Source: Gammaproteobacteria bacterium (GTDB lineage Bacteria; Pseudomonadota; Gammaproteobacteria; UBA6429; Thiohalophilaceae). Taken from it: a stretch of 64,000 nt of DNA. The translations under genes and the position numbers were made by a program. Shown here piece after piece: positions 41,007-52,550 of the stretch. The notes under the pieces were generated by a model. It was not told the origin of the DNA. It searched no databases and saw nothing but the letters and a program-made list of their open reading frames with translations. Location: NCBI GenBank assembly GCA_029880855.1, contig JAOUNS010000021.1, positions 1-64,000 on the forward strand, written 5' to 3'. How positions within the stretch are numbered: position 1 is the stretch's first letter; every line of letters begins with the position of its first letter.

Positions 41007-43784
41007 GTGACCATACCCGCAAAAAGCCGTTTTCAACGATTCCTGATCTTTAGCCGTAAAGTTACGCTGATGGGCGTGACTGCACTGGTGGTCTTTACCA
41101 TGATCATGCTTCCCTTCCTGCCGGATATTGATACCCTGCGGGATGTCCGTTTACAGGTGCCCCTGAAGGTCCTGGCCCAGAACGGCGAGCTGATCGCAGA
41201 GTTTGGTGAGAAAAAACGCTCACCTCTCAATTATAACGACTTTCCCCCTATGTTGATCAAGGCTATTTTGGCGGCGGAGGATTCCCGTTTCTTCGAACAC
41301 CCCGGTGTGGATTATCAGGGCATCCTGCGAGCGGTCCTTTCGCTGGTTCGCACCGGTGAAAAGGCCCAGGGCGGCAGCACGATTACCATGCAGGTGGCCA
41401 GAAACTTCTTTTTGAGCCGGGAAAAAACCTTCTTCCGCAAATTCAACGAAATTCTGCTGGCATTCAAAATTGAGAGCAAGCTCTCCAAAGAAGAGATCCT
41501 GGAACTCTATTTAAACAAGATATATCTGGGCAAGCGGGCCTATGGGTTTGCCTCTGCTTCCCTGATTTATTACAACAAACCGCTGGCTGAGCTGGAACTG
41601 CACCAGTTGGCCATGCTGGCCGGTTTGCCCAAGGCGCCGTCACGCTATAACCCGGTGATCAATCCGCGCCGCGCCACCATTCGGCGGAATTATGTGCTGG
41701 GGCGGATGCTGGACCTCGGTTTTATCAATCAGGAGCAACAGGTTGATGCCGTCGATATGATCGATAACGCCAGTGTTTACGGTCTGGCGGTGGAAGTCGA
41801 AGCCCCCTACGTGGCGGAAATGGTGCGGGCCGAGATGTATAACCGGTTCGGCAAGGATGCCTACACCATCGGCTACAAGGTCTACACCACGGTCAGGGCG
41901 GACACCCAGACAGCGGCCAATGAATCCTTGCGTCAGGCCCTGCTCGACTATGATCGACGTCATGGTTATCGCGGGGTGCTGGGTAATATCGATCTCTTTA
42001 AAATCGACGAGTCTGCCGCGCAGGAGCCGGACGACGCGGAGGAAGAACTGGGACCTGTCAAAGGTCAGTTTGAACTGGATCTCTGGGGTATCGATTGGGA
42101 GAAGTATCCGAAAGTCGGCAATCTGGAACCGGCTATTGTTGTTGCCATGGAGGATCAGGAGGTTTATGCCTGGACACCTTCAAACCGAATGGCCTACATC
42201 CCCTGGAAAAAGATGGACTGGGCGCGTCGTTTCATCTCTGATCACAGTGTTGGACCAGAGCTGAAAAAAGCCGCCGATATTCTCAAGGTGGGTGACATTA
42301 TCATGGTCACCGAGGCGGACAAGGACGGTTGTTCCTGGCTGGCCCAGGTGCCTGTTGTCGCCGGCTCATTGATTTCCCTGCGTCCCCAGGACGGCGCCAT
42401 CCTGGCCATGATCGGCGGTTTCGATTATTTCTCCAGCAAGTTTAATCGAACTTACCAGGCCAACCGTCAACCGGGTTCCAGCTTTAAACCCTTTATCTAT
42501 TCTGCTGCACTGGATAAAGGTTTTACCCCCGCCAGTATCATCAATGATGCCCCGGTCGTATTTGATGCCCCCGGTCTGGAAGATACCTGGCGGCCGGAAA
42601 ACTACAGCGGCAAGTTCGATGGCCCGACGCGGATGCGCGAGGCTCTGATCAAATCACGTAATCTGGTCTCTATTCGTCTGCTGCGTTCGATTGGTATCGG
42701 TTATGCCGTGAATTATGCCCGTCGGTTCGGCTTTAAACGTCCGGCCCTGCCCCGTGACCTGTCACTCTCACTGGGCAGTGGCACCCTGACACCGGTGGAA
42801 CTGGCCACCGCCTACGCCGTGTTTGCCAATGGCGGTTTTAAGGTTGAACCCTATTTTGTCGACCACATCGTTGGGCCCGATGGCAAGATCCTGGAAATGA
42901 CCAATCCGGTTCAGGTCTGCGTGAAGTGCGTGGAAGAAGAAGAACGCAAGCAGGCAGAACAGGAAGCCGCCCTGGCGGCACAGAAAGAGGCCGAAGAGCG
43001 GGCCGCCAAAGAGGCGGACCGCAAGGAACGGGAAACAGAGCAGAACAAGACCATTATTGATCCGTTACTGGAGCCCACCGAGGCGACCCCGGTTACTGAG
43101 CAGCGATCTACACAACCGGAGGTCATCACGGTCCTGTCCGATGATGCGGTACAGCAGGCCAAGGAAGAAGATGTGGTCGAAACGCCGCCGGAAGATATTG
43201 CATTGAACACCGGCAAGGGTGATGCCCTGCCGCTGTGGTTGAGCCAATCGGGTGAAGTGATCCCCTTCCAGGGACCGATTCCGGTGAAGACGGCGCCGCG
43301 CATTATGAAGCCGCAAACCAATTTCCTGATCAACTCCATGATGCGCGACGTCATCCGGGAAGGTACCGGCAAGCGCGCGCTTTCACTGGGCCGCAAAGAT
43401 CTGGCGGGCAAGACCGGTACAACAAACGATCAACGGGATGCCTGGTTCTCCGGCTTCAACGGTGACGTGGTCGCCATTGCCTGGGTCGGCTTCGACAGCC
43501 CCCGGCCGATGGGCGCCAGGGAGACCGGTGCAGGCGCAGCCCTGCCCATGTGGGTTGATTACATGAAAGTCGCCTTGCGCAACAAACCGGAAACCGAGTT
43601 TATCCAGCCACCGGGCATTGTCTCGGTGCGCATTGACAGAGAAACCGGCAAGCCGGTGAGTGCCGGAGCGCCCAATGCCATGTTCGAATTCTTTATGGCT
43701 GATCAGGTGCCGGATGCATCGGACAAGCCCGCTGACGGTGAACCTTCCACACAGGATGGGACAGGTATACAACAGTTGTTCTAG
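41007..43784 (+). CDS. mrcA: Penicillin-binding protein 1A
   Basis: A 925-residue bifunctional peptidoglycan synthase. One TM lies near residues 20-38. The glycosyltransferase domain has catalytic Glu91 in AAEDSRFFEHPG, with QGGSTITMQVARN downstream. An OB-like insert is followed by the transpeptidase with Ser491-x-x-Lys494 (GSSFKPF), KSRN and KTGT near residue 801. Between about 637 and 750 is a charged Ala/Glu/Lys-rich insertion not needed for catalysis. The start is a GTG (41007) with a weak ribosome site; the next ATG (41070) would cut into the membrane helix, so GTG is kept. Confidence 0.95.
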   Translation: MTIPAKSRFQRFLIFSRKVTLMGVTALVVFTMIMLPFLPDIDTLRDVRLQVPLKVLAQNGELIAEFGEKKRSPLNYNDFPPMLIKAILAAEDSRFFEHPGVDYQGILRAVLSLVRTGEKAQGGSTITMQVARNFFLSREKTFFRKFNEILLAFKIESKLSKEEILELYLNKIYLGKRAYGFASASLIYYNKPLAELELHQLAMLAGLPKAPSRYNPVINPRRATIRRNYVLGRMLDLGFINQEQQVDAVDMIDNASVYGLAVEVEAPYVAEMVRAEMYNRFGKDAYTIGYKVYTTVRADTQTAANESLRQALLDYDRRHGYRGVLGNIDLFKIDESAAQEPDDAEEELGPVKGQFELDLWGIDWEKYPKVGNLEPAIVVAMEDQEVYAWTPSNRMAYIPWKKMDWARRFISDHSVGPELKKAADILKVGDIIMVTEADKDGCSWLAQVPVVAGSLISLRPQDGAILAMIGGFDYFSSKFNRTYQANRQPGSSFKPFIYSAALDKGFTPASIINDAPVVFDAPGLEDTWRPENYSGKFDGPTRMREALIKSRNLVSIRLLRSIGIGYAVNYARRFGFKRPALPRDLSLSLGSGTLTPVELATAYAVFANGGFKVEPYFVDHIVGPDGKILEMTNPVQVCVKCVEEEERKQAEQEAALAAQKEAEERAAKEADRKERETEQNKTIIDPLLEPTEATPVTEQRSTQPEVITVLSDDAVQQAKEEDVVETPPEDIALNTGKGDALPLWLSQSGEVIPFQGPIPVKTAPRIMKPQTNFLINSMMRDVIREGTGKRALSLGRKDLAGKTGTTNDQRDAWFSGFNGDVVAIAWVGFDSPRPMGARETGAGAALPMWVDYMKVALRNKPETEFIQPPGIVSVRIDRETGKPVSAGAPNAMFEFFMADQVPDASDKPADGEPSTQDGTGIQQLF

Positions 43785-43899
43785 AGGTCGTCTCAGGATG
43801 ACTGCGCCCGGTGAGATGGCGTCAGCGTTGAGACCGTTTCTGGTTTGGTGAAAATCAACTATTATGAAATCTGACAGGCCTCTGAATTGAAGCGCTGGA

Positions 43900-44526
43900 A
43901 TGGGAAATCGTAATCACCATAATGAAAAACAGATGCGTATTTTGTTGGCTCAGGCCGCAGCGCGTATTCTGGTCGAAAGCGGCAGCCAGGACTTCTTAAC
44001 CGCCAAACGCAAGGCCGCCCTGCATCTGGGCGCGGTGGATACCCGCAATATGCCCAGCAACGCGGAGATCGAGCAGGCCCTGATTGAATACCAGCGGATC
44101 TTCCGTGCCGACACCCAACCTGTGTTTCTGAAAAACCTGCGGCTGGAAGCCATCCGCGCCATGGAGTTTTTCAATCCATTTCGCCCGCGTCTGGTGGGGC
44201 CTGTGCTGCATGGCACGGCCGATGAACACACTCCCATAACCCTGCATCTGTTTGCACGTACCAGTGAGGAGGTCGGGTTGTTTTTAATGGACTATCACGT
44301 ACCGTATAAACTGCATGACAAACGGTTGCGACTGGGGAATGACCGGCAGCAGGAATTTCCCAGCTATCGGTTTATGGCCGGTCAGATCCAGATTGAAGCG
44401 GTCATCTTTCCCTCAGAAAAGCCCACCGCGCCACTCAGCCCGGTGGACGGACGCCCCATGCGTCGCGCCGGCATTGCCGAGATCGAGCAGTTACTGGAAG
44501 AGTTTCAGGTACCCAGTTGCGGGTAA
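43900..44526 (+). CDS. Conserved proteobacterial protein of unknown function
   Basis: A 208-residue soluble protein. The N-terminal part ([23 protein letters not shown], then [19 protein letters not shown]) and the C-terminal part ([25 protein letters not shown] and [13 protein letters not shown]) resemble a conserved proteobacterial family. It is often given a vague nucleotidyltransferase-like label, which the GxxLxGxA pattern partly supports. No catalytic claim is made. Its 3' end overlaps the convergent malic enzyme gene by 22 bp. Confidence 0.8.
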   Translation: MGNRNHHNEKQMRILLAQAAARILVESGSQDFLTAKRKAALHLGAVDTRNMPSNAEIEQALIEYQRIFRADTQPVFLKNLRLEAIRAMEFFNPFRPRLVGPVLHGTADEHTPITLHLFARTSEEVGLFLMDYHVPYKLHDKRLRLGNDRQQEFPSYRFMAGQIQIEAVIFPSEKPTAPLSPVDGRPMRRAGIAEIEQLLEEFQVPSCG

Positions 44527-45779
44527 TGGGCCGGATAAGGGATGCGAGCCACACCTGTCCCGACCGCCGCCCGTGCAACAGCAGGCGGGATGTAATCCTT
44601 CAGTCGCGGATCGAAGGGTGTGGGGATGATGTAATCCGGTCCGAAACACAGCGAGCCCTTCTTCTTGCCATAGGCCTTTAATACCGAATCCGGCACCGGG
44701 GCATGGGCCAGTTGGGCCAGGGCATGAACCGCCGCCACCTGCATATCAATGTTGATCCGACTGGCCTGGACATCCAGTGCGCCACGGAAAATAAACGGGA
44801 AACCCAGCACATTGTTCACCTGATTGGGATAATCACTGCGGCCGGTGGCCATGATCACATCCTTGCGCACGGCGTGAACCTCGGCCGGTGTGATCTCCGG
44901 GTCCGGATTGGATAGAGCGAAGACCACGGGATGGTCCGCCATGGACTTGATCATCGCCTGACTGATCAGGTTGGGACCTGATACACCAATTACGACATCG
45001 GCGCCGTGCATGGCGTCTTCCAGCGTGCGGGCACCGGTATCATTGGTGAACTCTTCCTTGTAGATATTGATGTCTCCCCGACCGTGGTACAACACCCCCT
45101 TGCGGTCGATCATCACGATGTTGTTTTTCTCTGCGCCGAGGCGTACCAGCAGGCGCATGGAGGCGATGGCGGCGGCACCGGCACCCAGACAGACAATCCG
45201 GCTCTCGGCCAGTGATTTGCCCTGTAATTCCAGCGCATTCAACAGGCCGGCAGAGATGATGATCGCGGTGCCGTGCTGGTCATCATGAAAGACCGGGATA
45301 TCCAGCCGTTCGGTCAGGACGCGCTCGATCTCAAAACAATAAGGCGCCGCGATATCTTCCAGATTGATCCCGCCAAAGGTGGGCGCGATGTGGGTCACGG
45401 TATCGATAAAGGCGTCAGTCGTGGGGGCATCCACTTCGATATCAACCACGTCAATATCGGCAAAACGCTTGAACAGTACCGCCTTGCCTTCCATCACCGG
45501 TTTGCCGGCCAGCGCACCCACATTGCCCAATCCCAGCACGGCGCTGCCATCGGTGATCACCGCCACCAGATTACCCTTGGCGGTGTACTGATAGGCCGCC
45601 TGTGGATCGGCAGCGATGGCCCTGACCGGGGCGGCAACACCAGGGGTATAAGCCAGACTGAGTTCTTCCTGGGTTTCACAGGGTTTGGTGATCAGGGTTG
45701 CCACCTTGCCGGGACTGGGTTCGGCGTGATATTTCAGGGCCTTTTCGGCATGGCTTTGTGTATCCGGTTTTTCTGACAT
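44505..45779 (-). CDS. NAD(P)-dependent malic enzyme (short form)
   Basis: A 424-residue oxidoreductase making pyruvate, CO2 and NAD(P)H from malate. Motifs include [14 protein letters not shown], the metal-binding FHDDQHGTA and the dinucleotide loop [14 protein letters not shown] substrate loop reads [12 protein letters not shown]. It lacks the C-terminal phosphotransacetylase-like domain found in MaeB, so it is the short bacterial form. Cofactor preference cannot be read reliably. Confidence 0.93.
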   Translation of the reverse strand: MSEKPDTQSHAEKALKYHAEPSPGKVATLITKPCETQEELSLAYTPGVAAPVRAIAADPQAAYQYTAKGNLVAVITDGSAVLGLGNVGALAGKPVMEGKAVLFKRFADIDVVDIEVDAPTTDAFIDTVTHIAPTFGGINLEDIAAPYCFEIERVLTERLDIPVFHDDQHGTAIIISAGLLNALELQGKSLAESRIVCLGAGAAAIASMRLLVRLGAEKNNIVMIDRKGVLYHGRGDINIYKEEFTNDTGARTLEDAMHGADVVIGVSGPNLISQAMIKSMADHPVVFALSNPDPEITPAEVHAVRKDVIMATGRSDYPNQVNNVLGFPFIFRGALDVQASRINIDMQVAAVHALAQLAHAPVPDSVLKAYGKKKGSLCFGPDYIIPTPFDPRLKDYIPPAVARAAVGTGVARIPYPAHYPQLGT

Positions 45780-45789
45780 GATCGTTCTT

Positions 45790-46620
45790 TTATTTGGTCT
45801 GTAAGGGTTTGCCGTCCACCTCCAGGGCAGCCGGGTGTTTTATCTGCATGACGAGCTGGTTTTTGTATTCACTGAACCAGCCTCGGGCGAGGATCTGCCG
45901 GCCTTGCAGGGCTTTGAAGTCTACACCATTGAAATACCCAAGATCACTGCGCTTGATACGAATCGCTGTTTTCCCTTCCAGGTTTAACCAGACAGAGGCC
46001 CGACTTTGACCGATTCGTCCGACTGTGCCCCGGAGCAGCCGGTAGCCGGCTTTTGTCTCTGTTACTTGCCCGGCGGCAAGCGGCTGGAACTGTGGCAGGG
46101 ACCAGAGGCCGCGTTGATGGGTGCGGGCCTCCTGTTCCGCTGCGAGATAACAGGACCAGTGCCGGATATTTGGTGGAATGGTCAGTGTCAGGCCGTGGCC
46201 CCGGCGCAGTAACCACTCACTGACATTCAGGCCGTCCGGCAAATAGACATGGGCCAACATACGGCCGTAGCGATCATGCTTTTTTTCACCCCAACGCAGT
46301 TTGATCTGCTGTGAACCCAACAGGCCCCTCAGGGCCGCACGCGCTTCTGTTGCCCAGAGTTCGGCCGGTCGATCTTCGCGGGCCAATTCAGGTGTATTCA
46401 CGCCGATGATGCGCAGTTTGCGACCATCAGCAAGGTGCAGGGTGTCGCCATCCTGGACTTTTGCAACGCTGACGGTTTCATCAAACTGCCCGCTGTGGCA
46501 ATCGCTGGCGGCCTGCAAGGCGGTGTTGCCGCCCGCCACACCGATGGCGATGAGCAAAAGGCGGGCATAAAAAAAGGCGTCATGCTGAGACGCCTTTTTC
46601 GCGGATGTCAGGGATGACAT
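45790..46620 (-). CDS. Secreted thermonuclease (SNase) family protein
   Basis: A 276-residue protein with a signal-type segment ([17 protein letters not shown]) and the SNase fold. Active-site stretches are [25 protein letters not shown] and [15 protein letters not shown]; both carry the expected Asp and Arg residues. About 100 extra C-terminal residues look like an OB-type domain ([20 protein letters not shown]). The start at 46620 gives the signal peptide. However, the rpmE terminator lies within the first codons, so a later start such as the in-frame TTG near 46558 is possible. The longer frame to 46713 overlaps rpmE and is rejected. Confidence 0.82.
   Translation of the reverse strand: MSSLTSAKKASQHDAFFYARLLLIAIGVAGGNTALQAASDCHSGQFDETVSVAKVQDGDTLHLADGRKLRIIGVNTPELAREDRPAELWATEARAALRGLLGSQQIKLRWGEKKHDRYGRMLAHVYLPDGLNVSEWLLRRGHGLTLTIPPNIRHWSCYLAAEQEARTHQRGLWSLPQFQPLAAGQVTETKAGYRLLRGTVGRIGQSRASVWLNLEGKTAIRIKRSDLGYFNGVDFKALQGRQILARGWFSEYKNQLVMQIKHPAALEVDGKPLQTK
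46571..46602 (-). terminator. Intrinsic terminator of rpmE inside the next gene's 5' end
   Basis: AAAAAGGCGTC, a 7-nt loop and GACGCCTTTTT form a symmetric hairpin; on the minus strand it ends in a T-run shortly after the rpmE stop. It overlaps codons near the start of the nuclease gene. Confidence 0.8.
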
Positions 46621-46625
46621 CTGTC

Positions 46626-46829
46626 TTATTTCATACCGTACTTCTGACGGAACTTGTCTACACGACCGGCGGTGTCGACAATCTTCTGCTTGCCGGTGAA
46701 GAAAGGGTGGCATTCAGAACATACTTCGATGTTCAGATCATGACCGACGGTTGAACGTGTTTTGAAGCTGTTGCCACAGCTGCAGTTAACCGTGATATCG
46801 GCGTAATTGGGGTGAATCTCTGCTTTCAT
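46626..46829 (-). CDS. rpmE: 50S ribosomal protein L31 (zinc-binding type)
   Basis: A 67-residue protein starting [20 protein letters not shown]. Cys16, Cys18, Cys37 and Cys40 are present, the C+ form that holds zinc. The conserved [22 protein letters not shown] is intact. The start at 46829 has GAGGAA upstream; an in-frame extension to 46862 is not homologous. It is separated by terminators from its neighbours. Confidence 0.97.
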   Translation of the reverse strand: MKAEIHPNYADITVNCSCGNSFKTRSTVGHDLNIEVCSECHPFFTGKQKIVDTAGRVDKFRQKYGMK

Positions 46830-46910
46830 GGAATATTCCTCAAACTTGGTTGGTGCCGCCACCTGGTCCCAGCGCCAGGCACCGCACGAGAGCCGGCAAT
46901 CTTACGGAAA

Positions 46911-46933
46911 ACAGGCTTGCTCAGCAAGCCTGT
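46911..46933 (-). terminator. Intrinsic terminator after the DUF3135 gene
   Basis: ACAGGCTTGC, TCA and GCAAGCCTGT form a perfect 10-bp stem; on the minus strand it is followed by TTT. It lies 23 bp after the stop of the gene at 46956-47330. Confidence 0.75.
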
Positions 46934-46955
46934 TCCGCCCGAACCGGGAGTTTTT

Positions 46956-47330
46956 TTATTGATTGTTGCGGCTGGGGAAAGGCAGGATAGTGGCCTTGGG
47001 CAGCTTGGCGAAGTCCTGTTTACCCGGCGTTTTTTTACCGTGTTGTTCGGCAAGGTAGTGGTAGGAGCGGTTCAGATCGTGGAAGGTGTTCCACATCATG
47101 TCGGTTATGGCAATACAGGCCGCCAGGGGGGTGGTTTTGAGTTCGCGGACCCGGTCAACTTTCCACTGCAGTCGTCGCAGCATTAGTTGCCGGTTTTCCG
47201 GTACCCGTCCGATGGCATCGCTCAGGGTTCGGGCGCGGCGCGCTTCAAATCGGTCCGGATCCTGTGCCGCCAGTTTAGCCCATTCCTCGAAGTTAAACTG
47301 GAAGGCGTGTTTTGGTTTTATCACTTTCAT
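46956..47330 (-). CDS. DUF3135-like small cytoplasmic protein
   Basis: A 124-residue soluble protein with the pattern FNFEEWAKLAAQDPDRFEARR, then LMLRRLQWKVDRVRELKTTPLAACIAI. This resembles DUF3135 proteins of gammaproteobacteria. Function is unknown. The ATG at 47330 (MKVIKPKHAFQF) is preferred, with GGGA upstream; a GTG at 47342 is an alternative. It has its own terminator. Confidence 0.75.
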   Translation of the reverse strand: MKVIKPKHAFQFNFEEWAKLAAQDPDRFEARRARTLSDAIGRVPENRQLMLRRLQWKVDRVRELKTTPLAACIAITDMMWNTFHDLNRSYHYLAEQHGKKTPGKQDFAKLPKATILPFPSRNNQ

Positions 47331-47661
47331 ATCGTTTCCCACACTTCATTGTTTCGGGCACGCGACGGAGGAAAGCAGCCGGGAAAGGGCGGGGGCTTCA
47401 CACGACCCTTGCTTTCCACCGGGAGTTCACGTGTGTTTTTTTAATCTTCGTGGTTTTGTGTGGCCTTGTCAAAACAAAAAATACCCATAAAGATATAAGT
47501 ATTTTTATATATCGCCTGTAATTGCTTGAATTCTATTGGTATTTTTTAGAGAAAAAAAAACGTAACAGGATATTGAATTGCCTGACTTGTGAGCGGGCTC
47601 ACAGCTGACAAGGGGGAAAAGCGAGGCACCCGACCCCGGAGACGGGGTCGGGTAGCGTTAA
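47331..47661. other. Intergenic stretch between the DUF3135 gene and rho
   Basis: About 330 bp with an AT-rich middle (47450-47580) that probably holds the promoter of the DUF3135 gene, though I could not fix convincing -35/-10 boxes. Its right end carries the rho terminator hairpin (47628-47653). No gene, repeat or structured RNA was recognised. Confidence 0.5.
47628..47653 (-). terminator. Hairpin downstream of rho
   Basis: ACCCGACCCCG (47628-47638), GAGA and CGGGGTCGGGT (47643-47653): a very stable 11-bp stem shortly after the rho stop. The T-run on the minus strand is weak and displaced. Confidence 0.65.
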
Positions 47662-48918
<1,257 letters not shown>

Positions 48919-49137
48919 AGTGCGAATTCTTTAGTTAAATGGTTGGGGTTAACAGGGGGTTATTGAAACGCACGAGCAGAAAGTCGTACGCGTATGAAAT
49001 TTCTGCGTTCTTTAGATTTTCGTTCCGTTTGTTTTTATTGAAGTTGTCGGGGGTTGCTGATTCAGCGGCAAGATCAAACAAATCGAATGATTCTTGTAAA
49101 TCTATTAAACAAACTTAACACTAAAAACGGGAACCGT

Positions 49138-49158
49138 CCAGCCCCAAAACGGGGCTGG
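49138..49158 (-). terminator. Hairpin after trxA
   Basis: CCAGCCCC, AAAAC and GGGGCTGG form an 8-bp stem just beyond the trxA stop, with a short T-run about 12 bases further on the minus strand. It may only partly separate trxA from rho. Confidence 0.55.
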
Positions 49159-49178
49159 GATCACATTGGGCCGCCGGA

Positions 49179-49505
49179 TTACAGATTACTGTCAATAAAA
49201 GCGGTCAGCTGTGACTTGGATACGGCGCCTACCTTGGTGGCCTCAACATTACCGCCTTTGAAAAGCATCAGAGTGGGAATGCCGCGAATACCGAATTTCG
49301 GTGGTGTGTTCGGATTTTCGTCAATATTGAGTTTGGCGACTTTCAATTTGCCTTCATATTCGGTGGCGATTTCATCCAGGATTGGGGCAATCGCTTTACA
49401 TGGGCCGCACCAGTCTGCCCAATAATCGACCAATACCGGCCCGTCTGCTTTTAGTATTTCTGTATCAAAACTATCGTCTGTGACGTAGACAATTTTATCG
49501 CTCAA
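49179..49505 (-). CDS. trxA: Thioredoxin 1
   Basis: A 108-residue protein with active site WCGPC in [16 protein letters not shown] and the cis-Pro loop [14 protein letters not shown]. It reduces protein disulphides in the cytoplasm with thioredoxin reductase. It is divergent from rhlB across about 100 bp and upstream of rho, which is conserved gammaproteobacterial synteny. Confidence 0.98.
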   Translation of the reverse strand: MSDKIVYVTDDSFDTEILKADGPVLVDYWADWCGPCKAIAPILDEIATEYEGKLKVAKLNIDENPNTPPKFGIRGIPTLMLFKGGNVEATKVGAVSKSQLTAFIDSNL

Positions 49506-49605
49506 GGCAATTCTCCCGTTTCTCCTTACCTAAATGACCATTTGAGCCCAATCGGACGCGTATTTCAAGTCCAAAGAACGATCGAATCTGTTATGCTTTC
49601 GCACC

Positions 49606-50922
49606 ATGAGTGATAAACACCTGACAGATGTGAGTTTTAAAAGCCTGAACCTTGCTCAATCGTTGTTGCAAGGCATTGAAGATTCAGGTTTTTCGTATTG
49701 TACCCCGATCCAGGCCGAGACCCTCCCGGTGGTGTTGTCCGGCAAGGACGTGGCGGGACAGGCCCAGACCGGCACGGGTAAAACCGCCGCCTTTTTGATT
49801 GCCGCCTTCCAACACCTGCTGAAAAAAGACACACAATCGATGGAAGCCGGTCGGCAACCACGAGTCATCATCCTGGCACCAACCCGCGAACTGGCGGTAC
49901 AGATCCATAACGATGCCGAAAACATCGGTCGCAACCTGCCGTTTCGGTACGGCCTTGCCTACGGCGGTACCGGCTATGATTCACAGCGCAAGACCATCGA
50001 AGAGGGGATCGATTTCCTCATCGGGACACCGGGCCGAATCATCGATTATTTCAAGCAACATGTATTTAACCTCAAGCAGATCGAAGTAGTGGTGCTGGAT
50101 GAAGCCGACCGCATGTTTGATTTGGGGTTTATCAAGGACATACGCTTTTTGTTGCGGCGCATGCCGCCGCCCGAGCAGCGCCTCAGCATGTTGTTCTCCG
50201 CCACCCTTTCCTATCGGGTACAGGAGCTGGCCTATGAACACATGAATAATCCGCAAAAGGTGGAGATCGAACCGGAACAGGTTACCGCGGAACAGATTGT
50301 CGAATCGGTTTATTACCCCGCGAAAGAAGAAAAGATCCCCCTGTTACTGGGCCTGTTGAACAGCAAACCGGTCAGCCGGATGGTGATCTTCGCCAATACC
50401 AAACGGGTAGTGGAAAAAGTAGGCGCCTACCTGATGGGCAATGGCCACAAGGTGGCGCTGTTATCGGGTGATGTGCCGCAGAATAAACGTCTGCGCCTGT
50501 TGAAAGAATTCACCGACGGTGAACTCTCTATCCTGGTCGCCACCGATGTGGCGGCTCGCGGTCTGCATATCCCCGATGTTACCCATGTCATCAACTATGA
50601 TCTGCCGCAGCAGGCGGAAGATTATGTGCACCGGATTGGTCGTACCGCCCGGGCGGGCGCCAAGGGTGAAGCTATCAGTTTTGCCTGCGATGAATATGTC
50701 TTTTCCATTCCCGAGATCGAAGAATACATCGGGCACAAGATCCCCATGGAAAGTATTAATGCCGAAATGCTGGTGGAACCCCAGCCGCCGGCTAAAATCG
50801 AACGTCATTTTCCAGGCAAGAAACACGGCAAGGGCCATAAACATAAAAGTGACGGCGGCAAGGGACGACGCAAGCCGGGCAGAAAACATCACGGTCCCAA
50901 ACCGCAACCCACTTCCGGTTGA
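49606..50922 (+). CDS. rhlB: ATP-dependent RNA helicase RhlB
   Basis: A 438-residue DEAD-box helicase. Motifs: Q-motif near YCTPIQ, motif [21 protein letters not shown] ([10 protein letters not shown]), SAT and the C-terminal [10 protein letters not shown]. The C-terminal tail is basic ([25 protein letters not shown]), suited to RNA binding. RhlB works with RNase E in the degradosome of E. coli. The neighbourhood with divergent trxA-rho supports RhlB over other DEAD-box paralogues. Confidence 0.95.
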   Translation: MSDKHLTDVSFKSLNLAQSLLQGIEDSGFSYCTPIQAETLPVVLSGKDVAGQAQTGTGKTAAFLIAAFQHLLKKDTQSMEAGRQPRVIILAPTRELAVQIHNDAENIGRNLPFRYGLAYGGTGYDSQRKTIEEGIDFLIGTPGRIIDYFKQHVFNLKQIEVVVLDEADRMFDLGFIKDIRFLLRRMPPPEQRLSMLFSATLSYRVQELAYEHMNNPQKVEIEPEQVTAEQIVESVYYPAKEEKIPLLLGLLNSKPVSRMVIFANTKRVVEKVGAYLMGNGHKVALLSGDVPQNKRLRLLKEFTDGELSILVATDVAARGLHIPDVTHVINYDLPQQAEDYVHRIGRTARAGAKGEAISFACDEYVFSIPEIEEYIGHKIPMESINAEMLVEPQPPAKIERHFPGKKHGKGHKHKSDGGKGRRKPGRKHHGPKPQPTSG

Positions 50923-50954
50923 AACAACGGCAACCTGTCCTTAGACCTGAGTCA

Positions 50955-51776
50955 ATGAGTACGACCGGCAATCTATTGAAAATGCACACCAGTCTGGCGG
51001 TGCCGGTGGAATACCAACTGCCGGTTGGTGACACCCTGCTCCCCCTGAACGACCTGATCGGCAACAAACTCACCCTCGAATATACCGGCGAGATCAATTG
51101 CATCCACTGCGGCCGCAAGAGCAACAAAAGCTTCAGTCAGGGCTATTGTTTTCCCTGTTTTAAATCCCTGGCCCAGTGCGATATGTGTATTGTCAAACCG
51201 GAGACCTGTCACTTCCATGCCGGAACCTGTCGTGAACCGGACTGGGCACAGGACCACTGTATGCAACCGCACTTTGTCTATCTGGCCAACTCTTCGGGGA
51301 TTAAGGTTGGCATTACCCGTGGATCACAGATACCCACCCGCTGGATCGATCAGGGCGCAAGCAGCGCCATGCCCATTTTCAAAGCCAAAGATCGTTTAAC
51401 TTCAGGCAAGCTGGAAATGGCGCTCAAGCAACATGTGGCAGATAAAACCGACTGGCGCAAAATGCTCAAGGGTGAACCGGACAGCATGGACCTGGCCGCC
51501 CGCCGTGATGAGATCGTCAACGCCACCACGAAAGAACTTAAACAATTGGAAAAAGAGCTGGGCTGTGATGCCTTTGAATTCCTGCCCGCCGAAAGGCAAC
51601 AGGCGATTGTCTATCCGGTACAACACTATCCACTCAAAGTTACCGCCCACAACCTGGACAAGACACCAAAGGTCAGTGGTGTGCTGCAGGGTATCAAGGG
51701 GCAATATCTGATCTTCGACAACGGGGTGATGAATATTCGCAAGTATGGTGGTTACAAAGTTAAAGTCACTGTTTAG
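50955..51776 (+). CDS. DUF2797 domain protein with zinc-binding cysteines
   Basis: A 273-residue protein. The N-terminal half contains many Cys/His pairs (CIHCGRKSNKSF, CFPCFKSLAQCDMC, CHFHAGTCREP, HCMQPH), likely binding zinc. It is followed by FVYLANSSGIKVGITRG, which resembles the GIY-YIG-type core pattern. The function of DUF2797 is unknown. The start at 50955 is the first Met giving this family N-terminus; a Met at 50919 overlaps the end of rhlB. The last 130 bp (51647-51776) are duplicated downstream at 52099-52228. Confidence 0.85.
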   Translation: MSTTGNLLKMHTSLAVPVEYQLPVGDTLLPLNDLIGNKLTLEYTGEINCIHCGRKSNKSFSQGYCFPCFKSLAQCDMCIVKPETCHFHAGTCREPDWAQDHCMQPHFVYLANSSGIKVGITRGSQIPTRWIDQGASSAMPIFKAKDRLTSGKLEMALKQHVADKTDWRKMLKGEPDSMDLAARRDEIVNATTKELKQLEKELGCDAFEFLPAERQQAIVYPVQHYPLKVTAHNLDKTPKVSGVLQGIKGQYLIFDNGVMNIRKYGGYKVKVTV

Positions 51777-52550
51777 GTTACGCAACTAACGCAAAGATTG
51801 AATAAAAATCTTTAACACAGAGTCGCGGAGTTCACAGAGGACACAGAGAAGGTTATTGTTCTCTCGTTCCTACGGTGGCCCGTGGGAACGCCTATACGTG
51901 AGAGCCATAAAAACTCTGTGATCTCTGTGGCTCTTCGCCTCTGTGTTGAGGTTTTCGTTCTTTCAGTTGCCACCATCACAAATCGCTATGCATTCCCACG
52001 GTGGACCGTGGGAACGAGAACGTAAAAAACTCTGTGATCTCCGTGTCTCTGTGCCTCTGTGTTGAGGTTTTCAGTCTTTCAGTTGCCACCATCACACACC
52101 ACAACCTGGACAAGACACCAAAGGTCAGTGGTGTGCTGCAGGGTATCAAGGGGCAATATCTGATCTTCGATAACGGGGTGATGAATATTCGCAAGTATGG
52201 TGGTTACAAAGTTAAAGTCACTGTTTAGGTTACGCAACTAACGCAAAGATTGAATAAAAATCTTTAACACAGAGTCGCGGAGTTCACAGAGGACACAGAG
52301 AAGGTTATTGTTCTCTCGTTCCTACGGTGGCCCGTGGGAACGCCTATACGTGAGAGCCATAAAAACTCTGTGATCTCTGTGGCTCTTCGCCTCTGTGTTG
52401 AGGTTTTCGTTCTTTCAGTTGCCACCATCACAAATCGCTATGCATTCCCACGGTGGACCGTGGGAACGAGAACGTAAAAAACTCTGTGATCTCCGTGTCT
52501 CTGTGCCTCTGTGTTGAGGTTTTCAGTCTTTCAGTTGCCACCATCACACA
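51647..52550 (+). repeat. 452-bp tandem duplication (two copies)
   Basis: 51647-52098 and 52099-52550 are the same sequence, with one difference seen (C at 51719, T at 52171). Each copy holds the last 130 bp of the DUF2797 gene and about 320 bp of repeat-rich intergenic DNA. The junction (CACACACC|ACAACC) lies at a short CAC microhomology. The second copy encodes only a stranded gene tail. Confidence 0.95.

Noticed and set aside
46620-46713. N-terminal extension of the nuclease overlapping rpmE
   Set aside because: It would lie over the rpmE coding sequence in another frame and place the signal peptide internally.
52001-52228. 75-codon chimeric gene at the duplicated DUF2797 tail
   Set aside because: It begins with a GTG inside repeat DNA, lacks a ribosome site and exists only because of the duplication.
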